Source: Chitinophagaceae bacterium (lineage in GTDB: Bacteria; Bacteroidota; Bacteroidia; Chitinophagales; Chitinophagaceae). From it: a stretch of 64,000 nucleotides of DNA. Shown here one piece after another: positions 48,756 to 58,351 of this stretch (position 1 is its first letter; every line of letters starts with the position of its first letter). The DNA lies in assembly GCA_947457465.1 (NCBI GenBank), contig CANGWB010000003.1:62001-126000 (forward strand), read 5' to 3'. Under the pieces are notes generated by a model, which made no database searches, was not told the DNA's origin, and worked only from the letters and a program-made list of their open reading frames with translations. The translations under genes were made by a program, and so were the position numbers.

Positions 48756-49027
48756 CTTACGAAAGTATTTTTTGCTGCCTGAAATTCCTTCCTTGAAATT
48801 TCAACATCGTGTGGAAAAGGCCGTGCAACCATGTGAAACGCCTACTGGACAGGGCTTTCATCATTTTTTCACAAAGCCCTCCAAAACATGGAAAAAATAT
48901 TTTTGGAAATCTCATCACAATTGTCCTTCCATTGAAAAGGAATTTTAGACTCATGCAAGCTATCGATGGTGATCTAGTGTAGGAACTGCCTGTTGTCAGT
49001 CTCCGGGCAAATCCGGTTTCACTAGTT

Positions 49028-49774
49028 TTGGAGATGTTGGAGATCCCCAGTGTGCCGCGCAAATTCCAGCTGATCATCCTTGCGGTGTTGCATGGCCTCG
49101 TGCTCTATGGGCAGGATGGCCCAAGCGCCTGGGGAACTGTGCTTGTAAACGGGCCGTATAAAATGCGCTGGGGACTTCATTTGGACGCACAGCTAAGAAG
49201 CGGTGCCGACATGAACCAATTGAAAACCTGGTTGATTCGGCCAGGTCTCCAATATCAACTTAACAAAAAAAATATACTGGCCCTGGGTTACGCTTATGTT
49301 CACGGCATAACCAATACAACCGGTGTAAGTGCCTACACGCCTGAACACCGCCTTTGGCAACAATGGCTTTATCTGCAACCGATCCGTCGATTCACACTTC
49401 AGCACCGCTTACGCCTGGAAGAGCGCTTTATCGGACCGACCCGGTTTGCCGAGGGAGTAGGCATTCCATCTATATCGATCTACTCCACCCGATTCAGGTA
49501 TTTCAATCGTTTGATACTGCCGTGGTCCACCAAAAGACCCTTTGAACGGGGCCTGTTCGGAGCGATACAAAATGAAGTTTTTTTACATGCTACGGGAAGA
49601 AACAAGCTCAATGGAAGATGGTTCGATCAAAATCGTTTCTATCTGGCGCTGGGCTATCGGCCTGCACCGGTATGGGATCTGGAGATCGGTTATATGCGTA
49701 GGGAAGTACAAACGACTTCCAGCCTGATCGGACAACATACCTGGCAATTAGCCGTGTATCTTCGTCCGGAATGA
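49028..49774 (+). CDS. DUF2490-type outer-membrane beta-barrel-like protein
   Basis: Signal-like N-terminus; GPYKMRWGLHLDAQLRSGADMNQLKTWLIRPGLQYQLNKKNILALGYAYV...EHRLWQQWLY...LQHRLRLEERFI pattern. Confidence 0.8.
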   Translation: MEMLEIPSVPRKFQLIILAVLHGLVLYGQDGPSAWGTVLVNGPYKMRWGLHLDAQLRSGADMNQLKTWLIRPGLQYQLNKKNILALGYAYVHGITNTTGVSAYTPEHRLWQQWLYLQPIRRFTLQHRLRLEERFIGPTRFAEGVGIPSISIYSTRFRYFNRLILPWSTKRPFERGLFGAIQNEVFLHATGRNKLNGRWFDQNRFYLALGYRPAPVWDLEIGYMRREVQTTSSLIGQHTWQLAVYLRPE

Positions 49775-49810
49775 AATGTATTTAATTGTTTTTTCGGATT
49801 TTTATCGCTC

Positions 49811-50572
49811 ATGCAAGTATCCAGCCATACCGTATACAAAGAATTGCTCGACCGAAGAGCGGCCGGAAAAAAATCCTTTGCGGTTTTGGTAGACCCGGAT
49901 AAAACCCAAATCGATCAGGTTGGAGAACTGATTGAAAAATGTGTGTCGGCGGAGGTTGACTTTTTGCTGGTTGGCGGGAGTCTTGTCGTGAGCACGCACC
50001 TGGAAGAGTTGGTGCTCAGCATAAAGGCACAAACCCAGATCCCAGTCATCTTATTTCCGGGGAGCCCGAGCCAAGTAACACCGGCAGCTGACGCCCTACT
50101 CTACCTCTCCTTGATCTCGGGTCGCAATCCTGAGCTCTTGATCGGACAACATGTAATATCAGCCCCATTGGTGAAGAAAAGCGGACTGGAGATCATCTCC
50201 ACCGGATACATGGTGGTGGATGGCGGACTGCCAACTACTGTTTCCTACATCAGTAATGCAAACCCATTGCCCTCCAATAAAAATGAGATAGCTGTTTGTA
50301 CCGCCCTGGCAGGAGAGATGCTGGGTATGAAGTTGATCTACCTGGATGCCGGCAGCGGTGCCTTAATGCCGATTCCCACTGAAATGATAAAGGCCGTCTC
50401 CAAGCAGATCTCCATTCCGCTGATCGTGGGCGGCGGCATCACCACGCCTGAAAAAGCAGCTGCGAATTGTCGCGCGGGGGCTGATCTGATCGTGGTTGGA
50501 AATGCGATCGAAAAAGATACAGACCTGATTTCATTGATGAGTCAAGCCGTGCATACAAGCAGCAAATCGTAA
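49811..50572 (+). CDS. geranylgeranylglyceryl/heptaprenylglyceryl phosphate synthase (PcrB/GGGPS family)
   Basis: FAVLVDPDKTQIDQVGELIEKC, FLLVGGSLV, VILFPGSPSQVTPAADALLYLSLISGRNPELLIGQHV, IVGGGITTPEKA. Confidence 0.93.
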   Translation: MQVSSHTVYKELLDRRAAGKKSFAVLVDPDKTQIDQVGELIEKCVSAEVDFLLVGGSLVVSTHLEELVLSIKAQTQIPVILFPGSPSQVTPAADALLYLSLISGRNPELLIGQHVISAPLVKKSGLEIISTGYMVVDGGLPTTVSYISNANPLPSNKNEIAVCTALAGEMLGMKLIYLDAGSGALMPIPTEMIKAVSKQISIPLIVGGGITTPEKAAANCRAGADLIVVGNAIEKDTDLISLMSQAVHTSSKS

Positions 50573-50692
50573 AATCCCCAAGTAGAGTTTACGATTCCGG
50601 CATGTTTTTCCCCTTATTCTGGGCAGATTTTCATCTTTAATTAAGAAATCCGGAGAGCACGATGGTATGTTTGGTACTGAATCCAATCAGCC

Positions 50693-52249
50693 ATGAAAAG
50701 CCAACTCCTCATTACGGTTCGAGGCCTGTTGCTCTTCGCATTATTTATTGCAACCCCTCGACCTGCCGAAGCTCAGGGACGAGTCGTTATCAATGAATAC
50801 ATGCCCTGGCCGGGTTCTGCCTGTGGCACCACCGCTGAATTCGTTGAACTGCTGAATTTCGGTCCCGGCCCAGTTAACATCGGCTGTTACATTCTTACCG
50901 ATGGAGATTTCTCCGTAACCATTCCGGAAGGCACGATCCTGCAACCAGGTGAATTTTATGTGATCGCCGGACAGAATGTGATCGCCGGCCCTTGTGCCAA
51001 TCTGGATAGCACCATTACAGCCGACTTGAACTGGAACACCTGCGGATGTACCAGCGGACCCATCCCGACAACGGGTGATGGATTTTTCACTGATGGTGGA
51101 AGCGCCAATGAACAAGTCGTACTGCTCGATCCGCAGCTGAATATTGTCGATGCTGTGGCCCGGAGTTTACCGGTCGAGAGTAACAGCACCATCACTACGA
51201 ATGCACCACTTTGGTCTAGTTGCACCAGCCAAACCTTCAACCTGAATACGCTGAATGTCGTTTATGAAACGATCGGCGCCTCTGCCGGAAGAGGAAATAG
51301 TTTTGCTCGTACTACGGATGGCGACTGCGGATGGGTTAAAGATCCTCAGCAAAGTGCCGGCGCCACTAATAACAGAGGTGGTGAGGTGCAGGACGTGCAG
51401 TATAATTTCTACTATGTGAAAGCAAGCACCTGTGGGCGTGATGGCAAAGTAGCAGTGACCGTTTCTGCACCAGATTTTGCAGGTGTTTTCCCTATGTCTT
51501 ACATACTGGCACTTGACAGTAATAAAAATGGACAATTCGATGCCAATGACCAATACATCAGTGGCACCGCCATCAACCCGAATACGATCACAATCGATAG
51601 TTTACGGCCTGGCAGTTATCGACTGACGGTGGCCTCTGCAAAAGGATGCTATTTGCGAACCTTCCCCTTCTTTATATCCGGCTGTTCTGTCGTCACGCTC
51701 CCACTCGAACTCCGTTCTTTTGAGGCGAATCGAATTGGAGAAGAGGTTCGGTTCAAGTGGACCATTGAGGAAGCACGACTGCTTGAAAGTGTGATCATTG
51801 AGGGTAGTCGGAACGGCACCCGATTCGAGCCCATTCGCATTCAGCCGGTACCCCTGGGCATCCCGAATGAATGGATCAATCAATTACAGATTCCAGTGGC
51901 CGGGGATATTCAATTCGTTCGGCTCCGTATGATCTCCCTGCAAGAAGAAAACAGCTGGTCCCAAACCATCCGACTCACAACCGGCATCACAACCACTCCA
52001 GATCGGATATACCCTAACCCCTCTAACGGACCGATCCAATTAGAAGCCCATTTCCAAACTGCAGGAATCACCGAGATCCGTATCCTGAATCAAAATGGCC
52101 AGCTCCTGCAACAGGTTCGCCAACCGGTTGTACCGGGATTGAACCGCATCAGCTTGAATCTAAGTGAAAGGCCTGTCGGATTTTACTTTTTGCAGTTTGC
52201 CGAACCCGGCAAACAAACCTCCCGTTCTATCCGGGTCCGCAAAGGCTAA
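50693..52249 (+). CDS. secreted lamin-tail-domain protein with T9SS type A sorting domain
   Basis: RVVINEYMPWPGSACGTTAEFVELLNFG...FYVIAGQN (LTD-like); C-terminus IYPNPSNGPIQLE...FYFLQFAEPGKQTSRSIRVRKG. Confidence 0.85.
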   Translation: MKSQLLITVRGLLLFALFIATPRPAEAQGRVVINEYMPWPGSACGTTAEFVELLNFGPGPVNIGCYILTDGDFSVTIPEGTILQPGEFYVIAGQNVIAGPCANLDSTITADLNWNTCGCTSGPIPTTGDGFFTDGGSANEQVVLLDPQLNIVDAVARSLPVESNSTITTNAPLWSSCTSQTFNLNTLNVVYETIGASAGRGNSFARTTDGDCGWVKDPQQSAGATNNRGGEVQDVQYNFYYVKASTCGRDGKVAVTVSAPDFAGVFPMSYILALDSNKNGQFDANDQYISGTAINPNTITIDSLRPGSYRLTVASAKGCYLRTFPFFISGCSVVTLPLELRSFEANRIGEEVRFKWTIEEARLLESVIIEGSRNGTRFEPIRIQPVPLGIPNEWINQLQIPVAGDIQFVRLRMISLQEENSWSQTIRLTTGITTTPDRIYPNPSNGPIQLEAHFQTAGITEIRILNQNGQLLQQVRQPVVPGLNRISLNLSERPVGFYFLQFAEPGKQTSRSIRVRKG

Positions 52250-52338
52250 AATAGCCGCGAACCCGAACCCATTCCGTTTGTTAATTTGGACTAGCGTGAA
52301 GCCCCTTCGCCTATCTTTACCAACGGAACATTACACAA

Positions 52339-54288
52339 ATGAACATTCAACCTGGATCACTCCTACAAGCCATCAATTCCCCGGCCGACCTTAAAAAGCT
52401 CCCGAGAGAAAAACTTCATCAGGTTTGCGATGAACTTCGGCAGTATATCATCGATGTCGTCAGTGTACATGGTGGACATTTCGGAGCCAGCCTCGGCGTT
52501 GTTGAACTCACTACAGCCCTCCATTACGTCTATAACACCCCTTACGATCAACTGGTATGGGATGTGGGGCATCAGGCATACGGGCATAAGATCCTCACCG
52601 GTCGTCGAGACAATTTCGTGACCAACCGGAAATACAAAGGACTTAGCGGCTTTCCCAAACGCAGCGAGAGTGAATACGACACGTTCGGTGTGGGCCACTC
52701 CTCCACCTCCATTTCTGCTGCACTCGGAATGGCCATGGCGGCTAAATACAAAGGTGAAAAAGACAGAAAAGTGGTAGCGGTGATCGGTGATGGAGCCATG
52801 ACGGCTGGCTTGGCCTTCGAAGGCATGAATCACGCCGGCGTAGCGGATAGTGATATGTTGATCATCCTGAACGATAATTGCATGGGCATCGATCCAAATG
52901 TGGGTGCCCTCAAGGAATACCTGACCGACATCACGACTTCACCCACTTACAATAAAGTGAAAGACGATGTATGGTCTCTGCTCGGCAAACTACCGATCGG
53001 AAAAACTTTCAGTCGTTCGATGGCACATAAATTAACGGACGGACTGAAAGGAATGATCAACAGCAGCTCCAATCTCTTTGAAGCGCTGAAGCTCCGTTAT
53101 TTTGGTCCCATCGACGGACATAACATCGCCAAACTGGTCGATACACTCCGCGACCTGCGTGAAATTCCGGGCCCCAAGATCCTGCACATCATCACTACCA
53201 AGGGAAAGGGGTATGCGCTTGCTGAAAAGGACCAAACCAAATGGCATGCACCCGGACTCTTCGATAAAGTCACCGGTGAGATCGTCAAGAAAACATTCGA
53301 AAAGCCCCAACCTCCAAAATACCAGGATGTGTTCGGTCATACCATGATCGAACTCGCCGAAATGAACGAAAAAGTGTTCGGCGTAACGCCCGCCATGCCC
53401 TCCGGCTCCTCCCTGAAATTCATGATGGAGAAAATGCCAGATCGGGCGTTTGATGTGGGCATCGCGGAACAACATGCCGTGACAGTGAGCGCCGGTATGG
53501 CCACACAAGGCTTGCGCGTATTCTGTAACATCTACTCCTCATTCATGCAGCGTGCCTATGATCAAGTCGTGCACGATGTGGCTATCCAAAAATTACCGGT
53601 AGTATTCTGCCTCGATCGTGCCGGTCTGGTTGGCGATGACGGCCCAACTCACCACGGATGCTACGACATCGCCTATTTCCGTTGCATCCCGAACCTGATC
53701 ATCAGCGCACCGATGAATGAACAGGAGTTGCGCAACCTGATGTATACCGCCCAACTTGAATCGACCCAATACCCGATGGTGATCCGCTACCCAAGGGGCG
53801 AAGGCGTTATGCCTGAATGGCGAACTCCCTTCGAAGCCATCGAGATCGGAACCGGAAGAAAACTGAAAGACGGCAATGTACTCGCCATCCTGACCATCGG
53901 GCACCCTGGCAACTTTGCTGATAAGGCGATCAAACAACTACGTTTGGAAGGGCACAACCCGGCTCATTTCGATATGCGATTTGTGAAACCGATCGATGAA
54001 GCCATGCTGCACGAAGTTTGTCAACGTTATCCCTACCTCGTAACCGTGGAGGACGGATCTGTACAAGGCGGATTCGGATCGGCCGTGCTGGAATTCATGG
54101 CCAAAGAGGGCTACAAAAATGAAGTGCGCATACTCGGCATTCCTGATCGCATCGTTGAACACGGCACACCGAAGGAATTACACCGCGAATGCGAATACGA
54201 TACTGAGGCTATCATGCAAGTGGTCAGAGAAATGCTCACCAACCAACTGGCCAGTGATCCACAAGTAATCCGATCAGAGACCCGCTGA
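52339..54288 (+). CDS. dxs: 1-deoxy-D-xylulose-5-phosphate synthase
   Basis: GGHFGASLGVVELTTALHYVYNTPYDQLVWDVGHQAYGHKILTGRRD, GDGAMTAGLAFEGMNHAG, DRAGLVGDDGPTHHGCYD. Confidence 0.97.
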   Translation: MNIQPGSLLQAINSPADLKKLPREKLHQVCDELRQYIIDVVSVHGGHFGASLGVVELTTALHYVYNTPYDQLVWDVGHQAYGHKILTGRRDNFVTNRKYKGLSGFPKRSESEYDTFGVGHSSTSISAALGMAMAAKYKGEKDRKVVAVIGDGAMTAGLAFEGMNHAGVADSDMLIILNDNCMGIDPNVGALKEYLTDITTSPTYNKVKDDVWSLLGKLPIGKTFSRSMAHKLTDGLKGMINSSSNLFEALKLRYFGPIDGHNIAKLVDTLRDLREIPGPKILHIITTKGKGYALAEKDQTKWHAPGLFDKVTGEIVKKTFEKPQPPKYQDVFGHTMIELAEMNEKVFGVTPAMPSGSSLKFMMEKMPDRAFDVGIAEQHAVTVSAGMATQGLRVFCNIYSSFMQRAYDQVVHDVAIQKLPVVFCLDRAGLVGDDGPTHHGCYDIAYFRCIPNLIISAPMNEQELRNLMYTAQLESTQYPMVIRYPRGEGVMPEWRTPFEAIEIGTGRKLKDGNVLAILTIGHPGNFADKAIKQLRLEGHNPAHFDMRFVKPIDEAMLHEVCQRYPYLVTVEDGSVQGGFGSAVLEFMAKEGYKNEVRILGIPDRIVEHGTPKELHRECEYDTEAIMQVVREMLTNQLASDPQVIRSETR

Positions 54289-55068
54289 TTCTTCCGAAGG
54301 GGATTCCGTTTCGCGATCGGCCGGGTCGATGTATTCGATAATGAAATTGTTTCGGCCCTCCCCGATTAAGATGCGGAGAAATTTTTGTTGGATCAACTCC
54401 AACAAGGAAAGGAATGTGAAGATCGCATGCACTCGATTCTCACAGCGGTCGAAGATTCGCTCAAAGGCCAGGGTTCGGTCCTGTGACGCAATGTTCATCA
54501 TTTGCTCCCGACTCTCCTCCATGGTGTAGTTGTACTGTACCACGGTGTGAACTGGCCGATTCACTCGATCCGAATATCGCTGTAAGGCCTTCTCGAATGC
54601 CTTCATCAGCTTGAAGAGGGTCAACGTTTGGATTTCGGTACCCTCTGCAGCCGTTTCACCCACCGACATCATCTCCCGCTGAATATTTCCCCGCTTCACC
54701 ATCAGCATGCGCAAGGCCTCCATATCGGCCAATTGAGCAGAAGCTTCTTTGAAGCGTTTGTACTCCAGGATCTTATTGATCAACTCCTGACGGGGATCGA
54801 TCTCTTGACCATCCGCATCCAACTCTTTGCGCGGCAGTAGCATTTTTGCTTTGATCCGCATCAAAGTCGATATGAACAAAATGAACTCACTGCTGAGCTC
54901 AATATTCAATTCCTCACTTTCTCGGATATAGGCCAGAAAATCATTGATGATCCGATTGATCGGAATATTATAAATATCCAACTCATCGCGTTCAATGAAG
55001 AACAGCAATAGGTCAAAGGGCCCCTCGAATTGGGGCAAACGGATCTGATATGCGGGGTGTACTGCCAT
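54274..55068 (-). CDS. scpA: segregation and condensation protein A
   Basis: IRLPQFEGPFDLLLFFIERDELDIYNIPINRIINDFLAYI...IKAKMLLPR. Confidence 0.92.
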   Translation of the reverse strand: MAVHPAYQIRLPQFEGPFDLLLFFIERDELDIYNIPINRIINDFLAYIRESEELNIELSSEFILFISTLMRIKAKMLLPRKELDADGQEIDPRQELINKILEYKRFKEASAQLADMEALRMLMVKRGNIQREMMSVGETAAEGTEIQTLTLFKLMKAFEKALQRYSDRVNRPVHTVVQYNYTMEESREQMMNIASQDRTLAFERIFDRCENRVHAIFTFLSLLELIQQKFLRILIGEGRNNFIIEYIDPADRETESPSEESAGL

Positions 55069-55112
55069 GGACTAGGCGGACAAAATTAGGGGGTTGAGAC
55101 GGCTCCGGCGGA

Positions 55113-55493
55113 TTACTTTTTCAACGAATCACGGATCTCCCGTAACAATACAATATCCTCCGGCGTGGGGGCAGGTGTCGGTGCAGACTTCGCTGCTTCT
55201 TTTTTGATCATCCGGTTCATGGATTTGACCAATCCGAACATCACAAAGGCAATGAAGATGAATTTGATGGTGGCAGCCAGAAATTTTCCGTATTTAACAC
55301 CGTTCCATACCAGTTTATCCAAATCTGTTGCGTGTACCGCTTCCAGGGCGGGTGCCAATAAAAGGGGCGTTATCACATCCTCCACCAGCGAGGATACAAT
55401 GGTCCCAAAGGCGCCACCAATGATCACAGCGACAGCCAAGTCGACGATGTTGCCCTTCATAGCAAAATCCCGGAATTCTTTCAACATGCCCAT
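55113..55493 (-). CDS. mscL: large-conductance mechanosensitive channel
   Basis: MLKEFRDFAMKGNIVDLAVAVIIGGAFGTIVSSLVEDVITPLL. Confidence 0.96.
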   Translation of the reverse strand: MGMLKEFRDFAMKGNIVDLAVAVIIGGAFGTIVSSLVEDVITPLLLAPALEAVHATDLDKLVWNGVKYGKFLAATIKFIFIAFVMFGLVKSMNRMIKKEAAKSAPTPAPTPEDIVLLREIRDSLKK

Positions 55494-55562
55494 ATGGGTG
55501 AATTTTCAGTAAAGAAAATAAAAAACTCCCACACAACTCATGATAAAACCCAACTTTGCGCC

Positions 55563-56456
55563 ATGAGAACGAACCAAGTCTGGAAATGGATCCTCTTTTT
55601 GATGCTTTGCCTGATTTGGGGAAGCTCCTTCAAACTGATGGAAGAAAGTGCCTCTGTCATCAACCCGAATCGACTGGCGGCATTGAGGATCTTCTCTGCA
55701 GCCGTTTTCTTCCTCCCACTTGCCATCTTTCATTTTCGCTCGATACCGAGCCGACAGATCGCACTGGTGGCGCTGAACGGAACGATCGGGAACCTATTGC
55801 CCGCTTTTCTTTTTGCTTTTGCGCTGAACGATCCCGCCATCACAGGACCGATGGGGGGCATTCTGAATGCACTCACCCCGCTCTGTGTTGTCACGATCGC
55901 AATTTTATTTTACAGGGATCGTGTGGCGCTACACCGGCTTTTCGGGATCGGAATCGGACTGACCGGATTGGTCCTGCTCACCTTGCTGCCCGTTATCCGG
56001 GGCGAAGCCGAACTGACCGTAGCCCGTCTGCTTCCCACGCTGGCCATTCTTACGGGAACGGTCCTTTACGGGATCAATGTGAATCTGGTGGCCCATCGAT
56101 TGCAGGGCGTAAAACCATTGCACCTGGCCTCCGTTTCCATTGCACTGATGATAATACCAACAGCTCTGCTGCTCTGGTATTTTGATTTTTCAACCCTTGC
56201 CTTTGAAGATCAAGCCGTACAGGCTGCTATATGGAAAGGAATTGCGCTGGGTATCGCAGGTAGTGCGCTGGCCACGATCTTATTCTATCAATTGCTTCAG
56301 CTGGCGGGCGGATTGTTCGCGTCACTGGTCACCTATGGGATTCCGGTAGTGGCCGTGATCGTCGGGTGGATAGATAATATCAAGATCGACCCACTTCAGA
56401 TCCTGAGTCTGGCGATCATTTTGTCAGGCGTTTACCTAGTGAACAAACGATCCTAA
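55563..56456 (+). CDS. EamA/DMT-family transporter
   Basis: About 10 hydrophobic segments; FLMLCLIWGSSFKLMEESASVINPNRLAALRIFSAAVFFLPLA; LVTYGIPVVAVIVGW. Confidence 0.9.
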   Translation: MRTNQVWKWILFLMLCLIWGSSFKLMEESASVINPNRLAALRIFSAAVFFLPLAIFHFRSIPSRQIALVALNGTIGNLLPAFLFAFALNDPAITGPMGGILNALTPLCVVTIAILFYRDRVALHRLFGIGIGLTGLVLLTLLPVIRGEAELTVARLLPTLAILTGTVLYGINVNLVAHRLQGVKPLHLASVSIALMIIPTALLLWYFDFSTLAFEDQAVQAAIWKGIALGIAGSALATILFYQLLQLAGGLFASLVTYGIPVVAVIVGWIDNIKIDPLQILSLAIILSGVYLVNKRS

Positions 56457-57016
56457 ACGGACATGATCTCTTTTTCCTTGGCGGCGAGATGCTTGTCGAC
56501 CAATGCGATGTGCTTGTCTGTTATGTCTTGAATGGATGTCTCACCCCCTTTTGCCACATCCTCACTCAACCCATTCTTCTGTAATTTCTTCACTTGCTCG
56601 ATCGCATCCCGGCGGATGTTTCGGATCGCGACCTTGGATTGCTCGCCTTCCCCTTGGCATCTTTTCACTAATTCCTTGCGACGCTCCTCCGTCAACGGCG
56701 GCATGAAAATCCGAATCAACGCCCCGTCATTCTGAGGTGTTACGCCCATATTCGCAGCAATGATCGCCCGCTCGATAGGCTGTAACATATTCTTTTCCCA
56801 GGGCTGAATACTGAGTGTACGGGCATCCAACACACTGATGTTCGCGACCTGATTGATCGGCATCGGAGATCCATAATAGTCAACAGCCAGGCCATCTAAC
56901 ATTTGGGGATTGGCCTTCCCTGCGCGGATCTTGACCAATTCAGACTCCAGAAACTGTATGGCTTTAAGCATGGATTCTTCAGCGTGGCGCTCAACGGCGA
57001 TCAATTCATCAGACAT
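56453..57016 (-). CDS. frr: ribosome-recycling factor
   Basis: ESMLKAIQFLESELVKIRAGKANPQMLDGLAVDYYGSPMPINQVANISVLDARTLSIQPWEKNML. Confidence 0.97.
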   Translation of the reverse strand: MSDELIAVERHAEESMLKAIQFLESELVKIRAGKANPQMLDGLAVDYYGSPMPINQVANISVLDARTLSIQPWEKNMLQPIERAIIAANMGVTPQNDGALIRIFMPPLTEERRKELVKRCQGEGEQSKVAIRNIRRDAIEQVKKLQKNGLSEDVAKGGETSIQDITDKHIALVDKHLAAKEKEIMSV

Positions 57017-57078
57017 AACAATAAAATTTCAGGTAGAAAAGGCAAATCTAACGAAAGGATACGGGAACGAAAAACGGA

Positions 57079-58185
57079 CTACTCCGCTTTGGCATCCAAA
57101 TTGCTGTTGATATCAATCACCGGCGTATCAACCTCCGATTCTGCAGCAACTACGACCGGACGGGTGAAATAAAGCACCCCCATCAGCATAAAACCAATAG
57201 CTACCTCCGTTAAAAGAAGAGGGGTTGATCCGAGAAACGAGAAATACCAGGCGGCCCCCAAAAAAAGTAAATTTAAAAATACACAAGTAAGTGTGATCTG
57301 AAAGTGACTAAGCCCCTTATCCAACAATAAATGATGGAGGTGATTGCGATCGGGCCGAAAAGGGGAATGTCCTTTTAATAGACGAACGGTGAACATGCGT
57401 AAGGTATCGAGCAACGGCACAAAAAGAACCGCAAAACCAAAGGCCACTGAAGCATTCATTGGCAAAACTGCAGCGGGATCACTAGCTATGTGAATGAACC
57501 GAATGACCAAAATTGAATTAACCGTGCCGATCAAGAGAGAACCGGAATCTCCCATGAAGATCCTTGCCGGCTGATGATTGAAGATCAAAAAGGCGATCAG
57601 GCTACCGCCCAATGAAAAAGCCATCATGGCTAACACTAATTGCTCGGATGCCGCAAAATATACACCAAACACACAAACACTCACGATCCCCAAACTGGTG
57701 GCAAGTCCATCCACCCCATCGATCAAGTTAAAGGCATTCATCACCACAATGATCGTGGCGTAAGTGAGCGCATATGAGAATAACTCAGGGACTTCCCTTA
57801 ATCCGAACAACCCGTACATGCCCTCCAAACGCAAGCCGCCGGCAAATATCAGAACCGAGGCCACGATCAACTGACCGATCAACTTATTCATGGCACTCAG
57901 ATCGCTGAGATCGTCCTTCAACCCCAGAAGAAAAACAATCACGACGGCTGATAAATAAAAACGCAACTCCGGACGGGTTTCTTCCGGCACAAAAAGCATA
58001 TTAGAGATCAAAAAACCGGCAAAAATGGCGGCACCTCCCAAATAAGATATTCTTCGTTTATGGATTTTACGGGCACTGGGAAGGTCAAAAAGCCTGTTCC
58101 GGGCAGCGATCTCGATCACTACCGGCACAGCCAAAAACGTAAGGAAGAAGGCTCCAACTAGAGCCATTAAAATTTCCAGTATCAT
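57079..58185 (-). CDS. MraY/WecA-like undecaprenyl-phosphate sugar-1-phosphate transferase
   Basis: VPVVIEIAARNRLFDLPSARKIHKRRISYLGGAAIF, LGLKDDLSDLSAMNKLIGQ, NAFNLIDGVDGLA, RIFMGDSGSLLIG, DRNHLHHLLLDKG. Confidence 0.93.
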   Translation of the reverse strand: MILEILMALVGAFFLTFLAVPVVIEIAARNRLFDLPSARKIHKRRISYLGGAAIFAGFLISNMLFVPEETRPELRFYLSAVVIVFLLGLKDDLSDLSAMNKLIGQLIVASVLIFAGGLRLEGMYGLFGLREVPELFSYALTYATIIVVMNAFNLIDGVDGLATSLGIVSVCVFGVYFAASEQLVLAMMAFSLGGSLIAFLIFNHQPARIFMGDSGSLLIGTVNSILVIRFIHIASDPAAVLPMNASVAFGFAVLFVPLLDTLRMFTVRLLKGHSPFRPDRNHLHHLLLDKGLSHFQITLTCVFLNLLFLGAAWYFSFLGSTPLLLTEVAIGFMLMGVLYFTRPVVVAAESEVDTPVIDINSNLDAKAE

Positions 58186-58351
58186 AGAGATAGCAACCTA
58201 AACTAACGTAAAAGCCCGGGCTATGACCAAAATTACTCGTAAACATAATGTAAATAAGTAAAAATCCGTTTGTTGAAAAAAAGTGGGTAGGAAAACTACG
58301 CTTCCTGGAATCGTCTCCCACAATCTTGTGATTTTTGTAAAAACTGACAAA

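Noticed and set aside
48692-49027. Possible cobalamin riboswitch upstream of nrdJ
   Set aside because: No B12-box (GCCACTG-like) sequence seen; only simple hairpins. Infernal would settle it.
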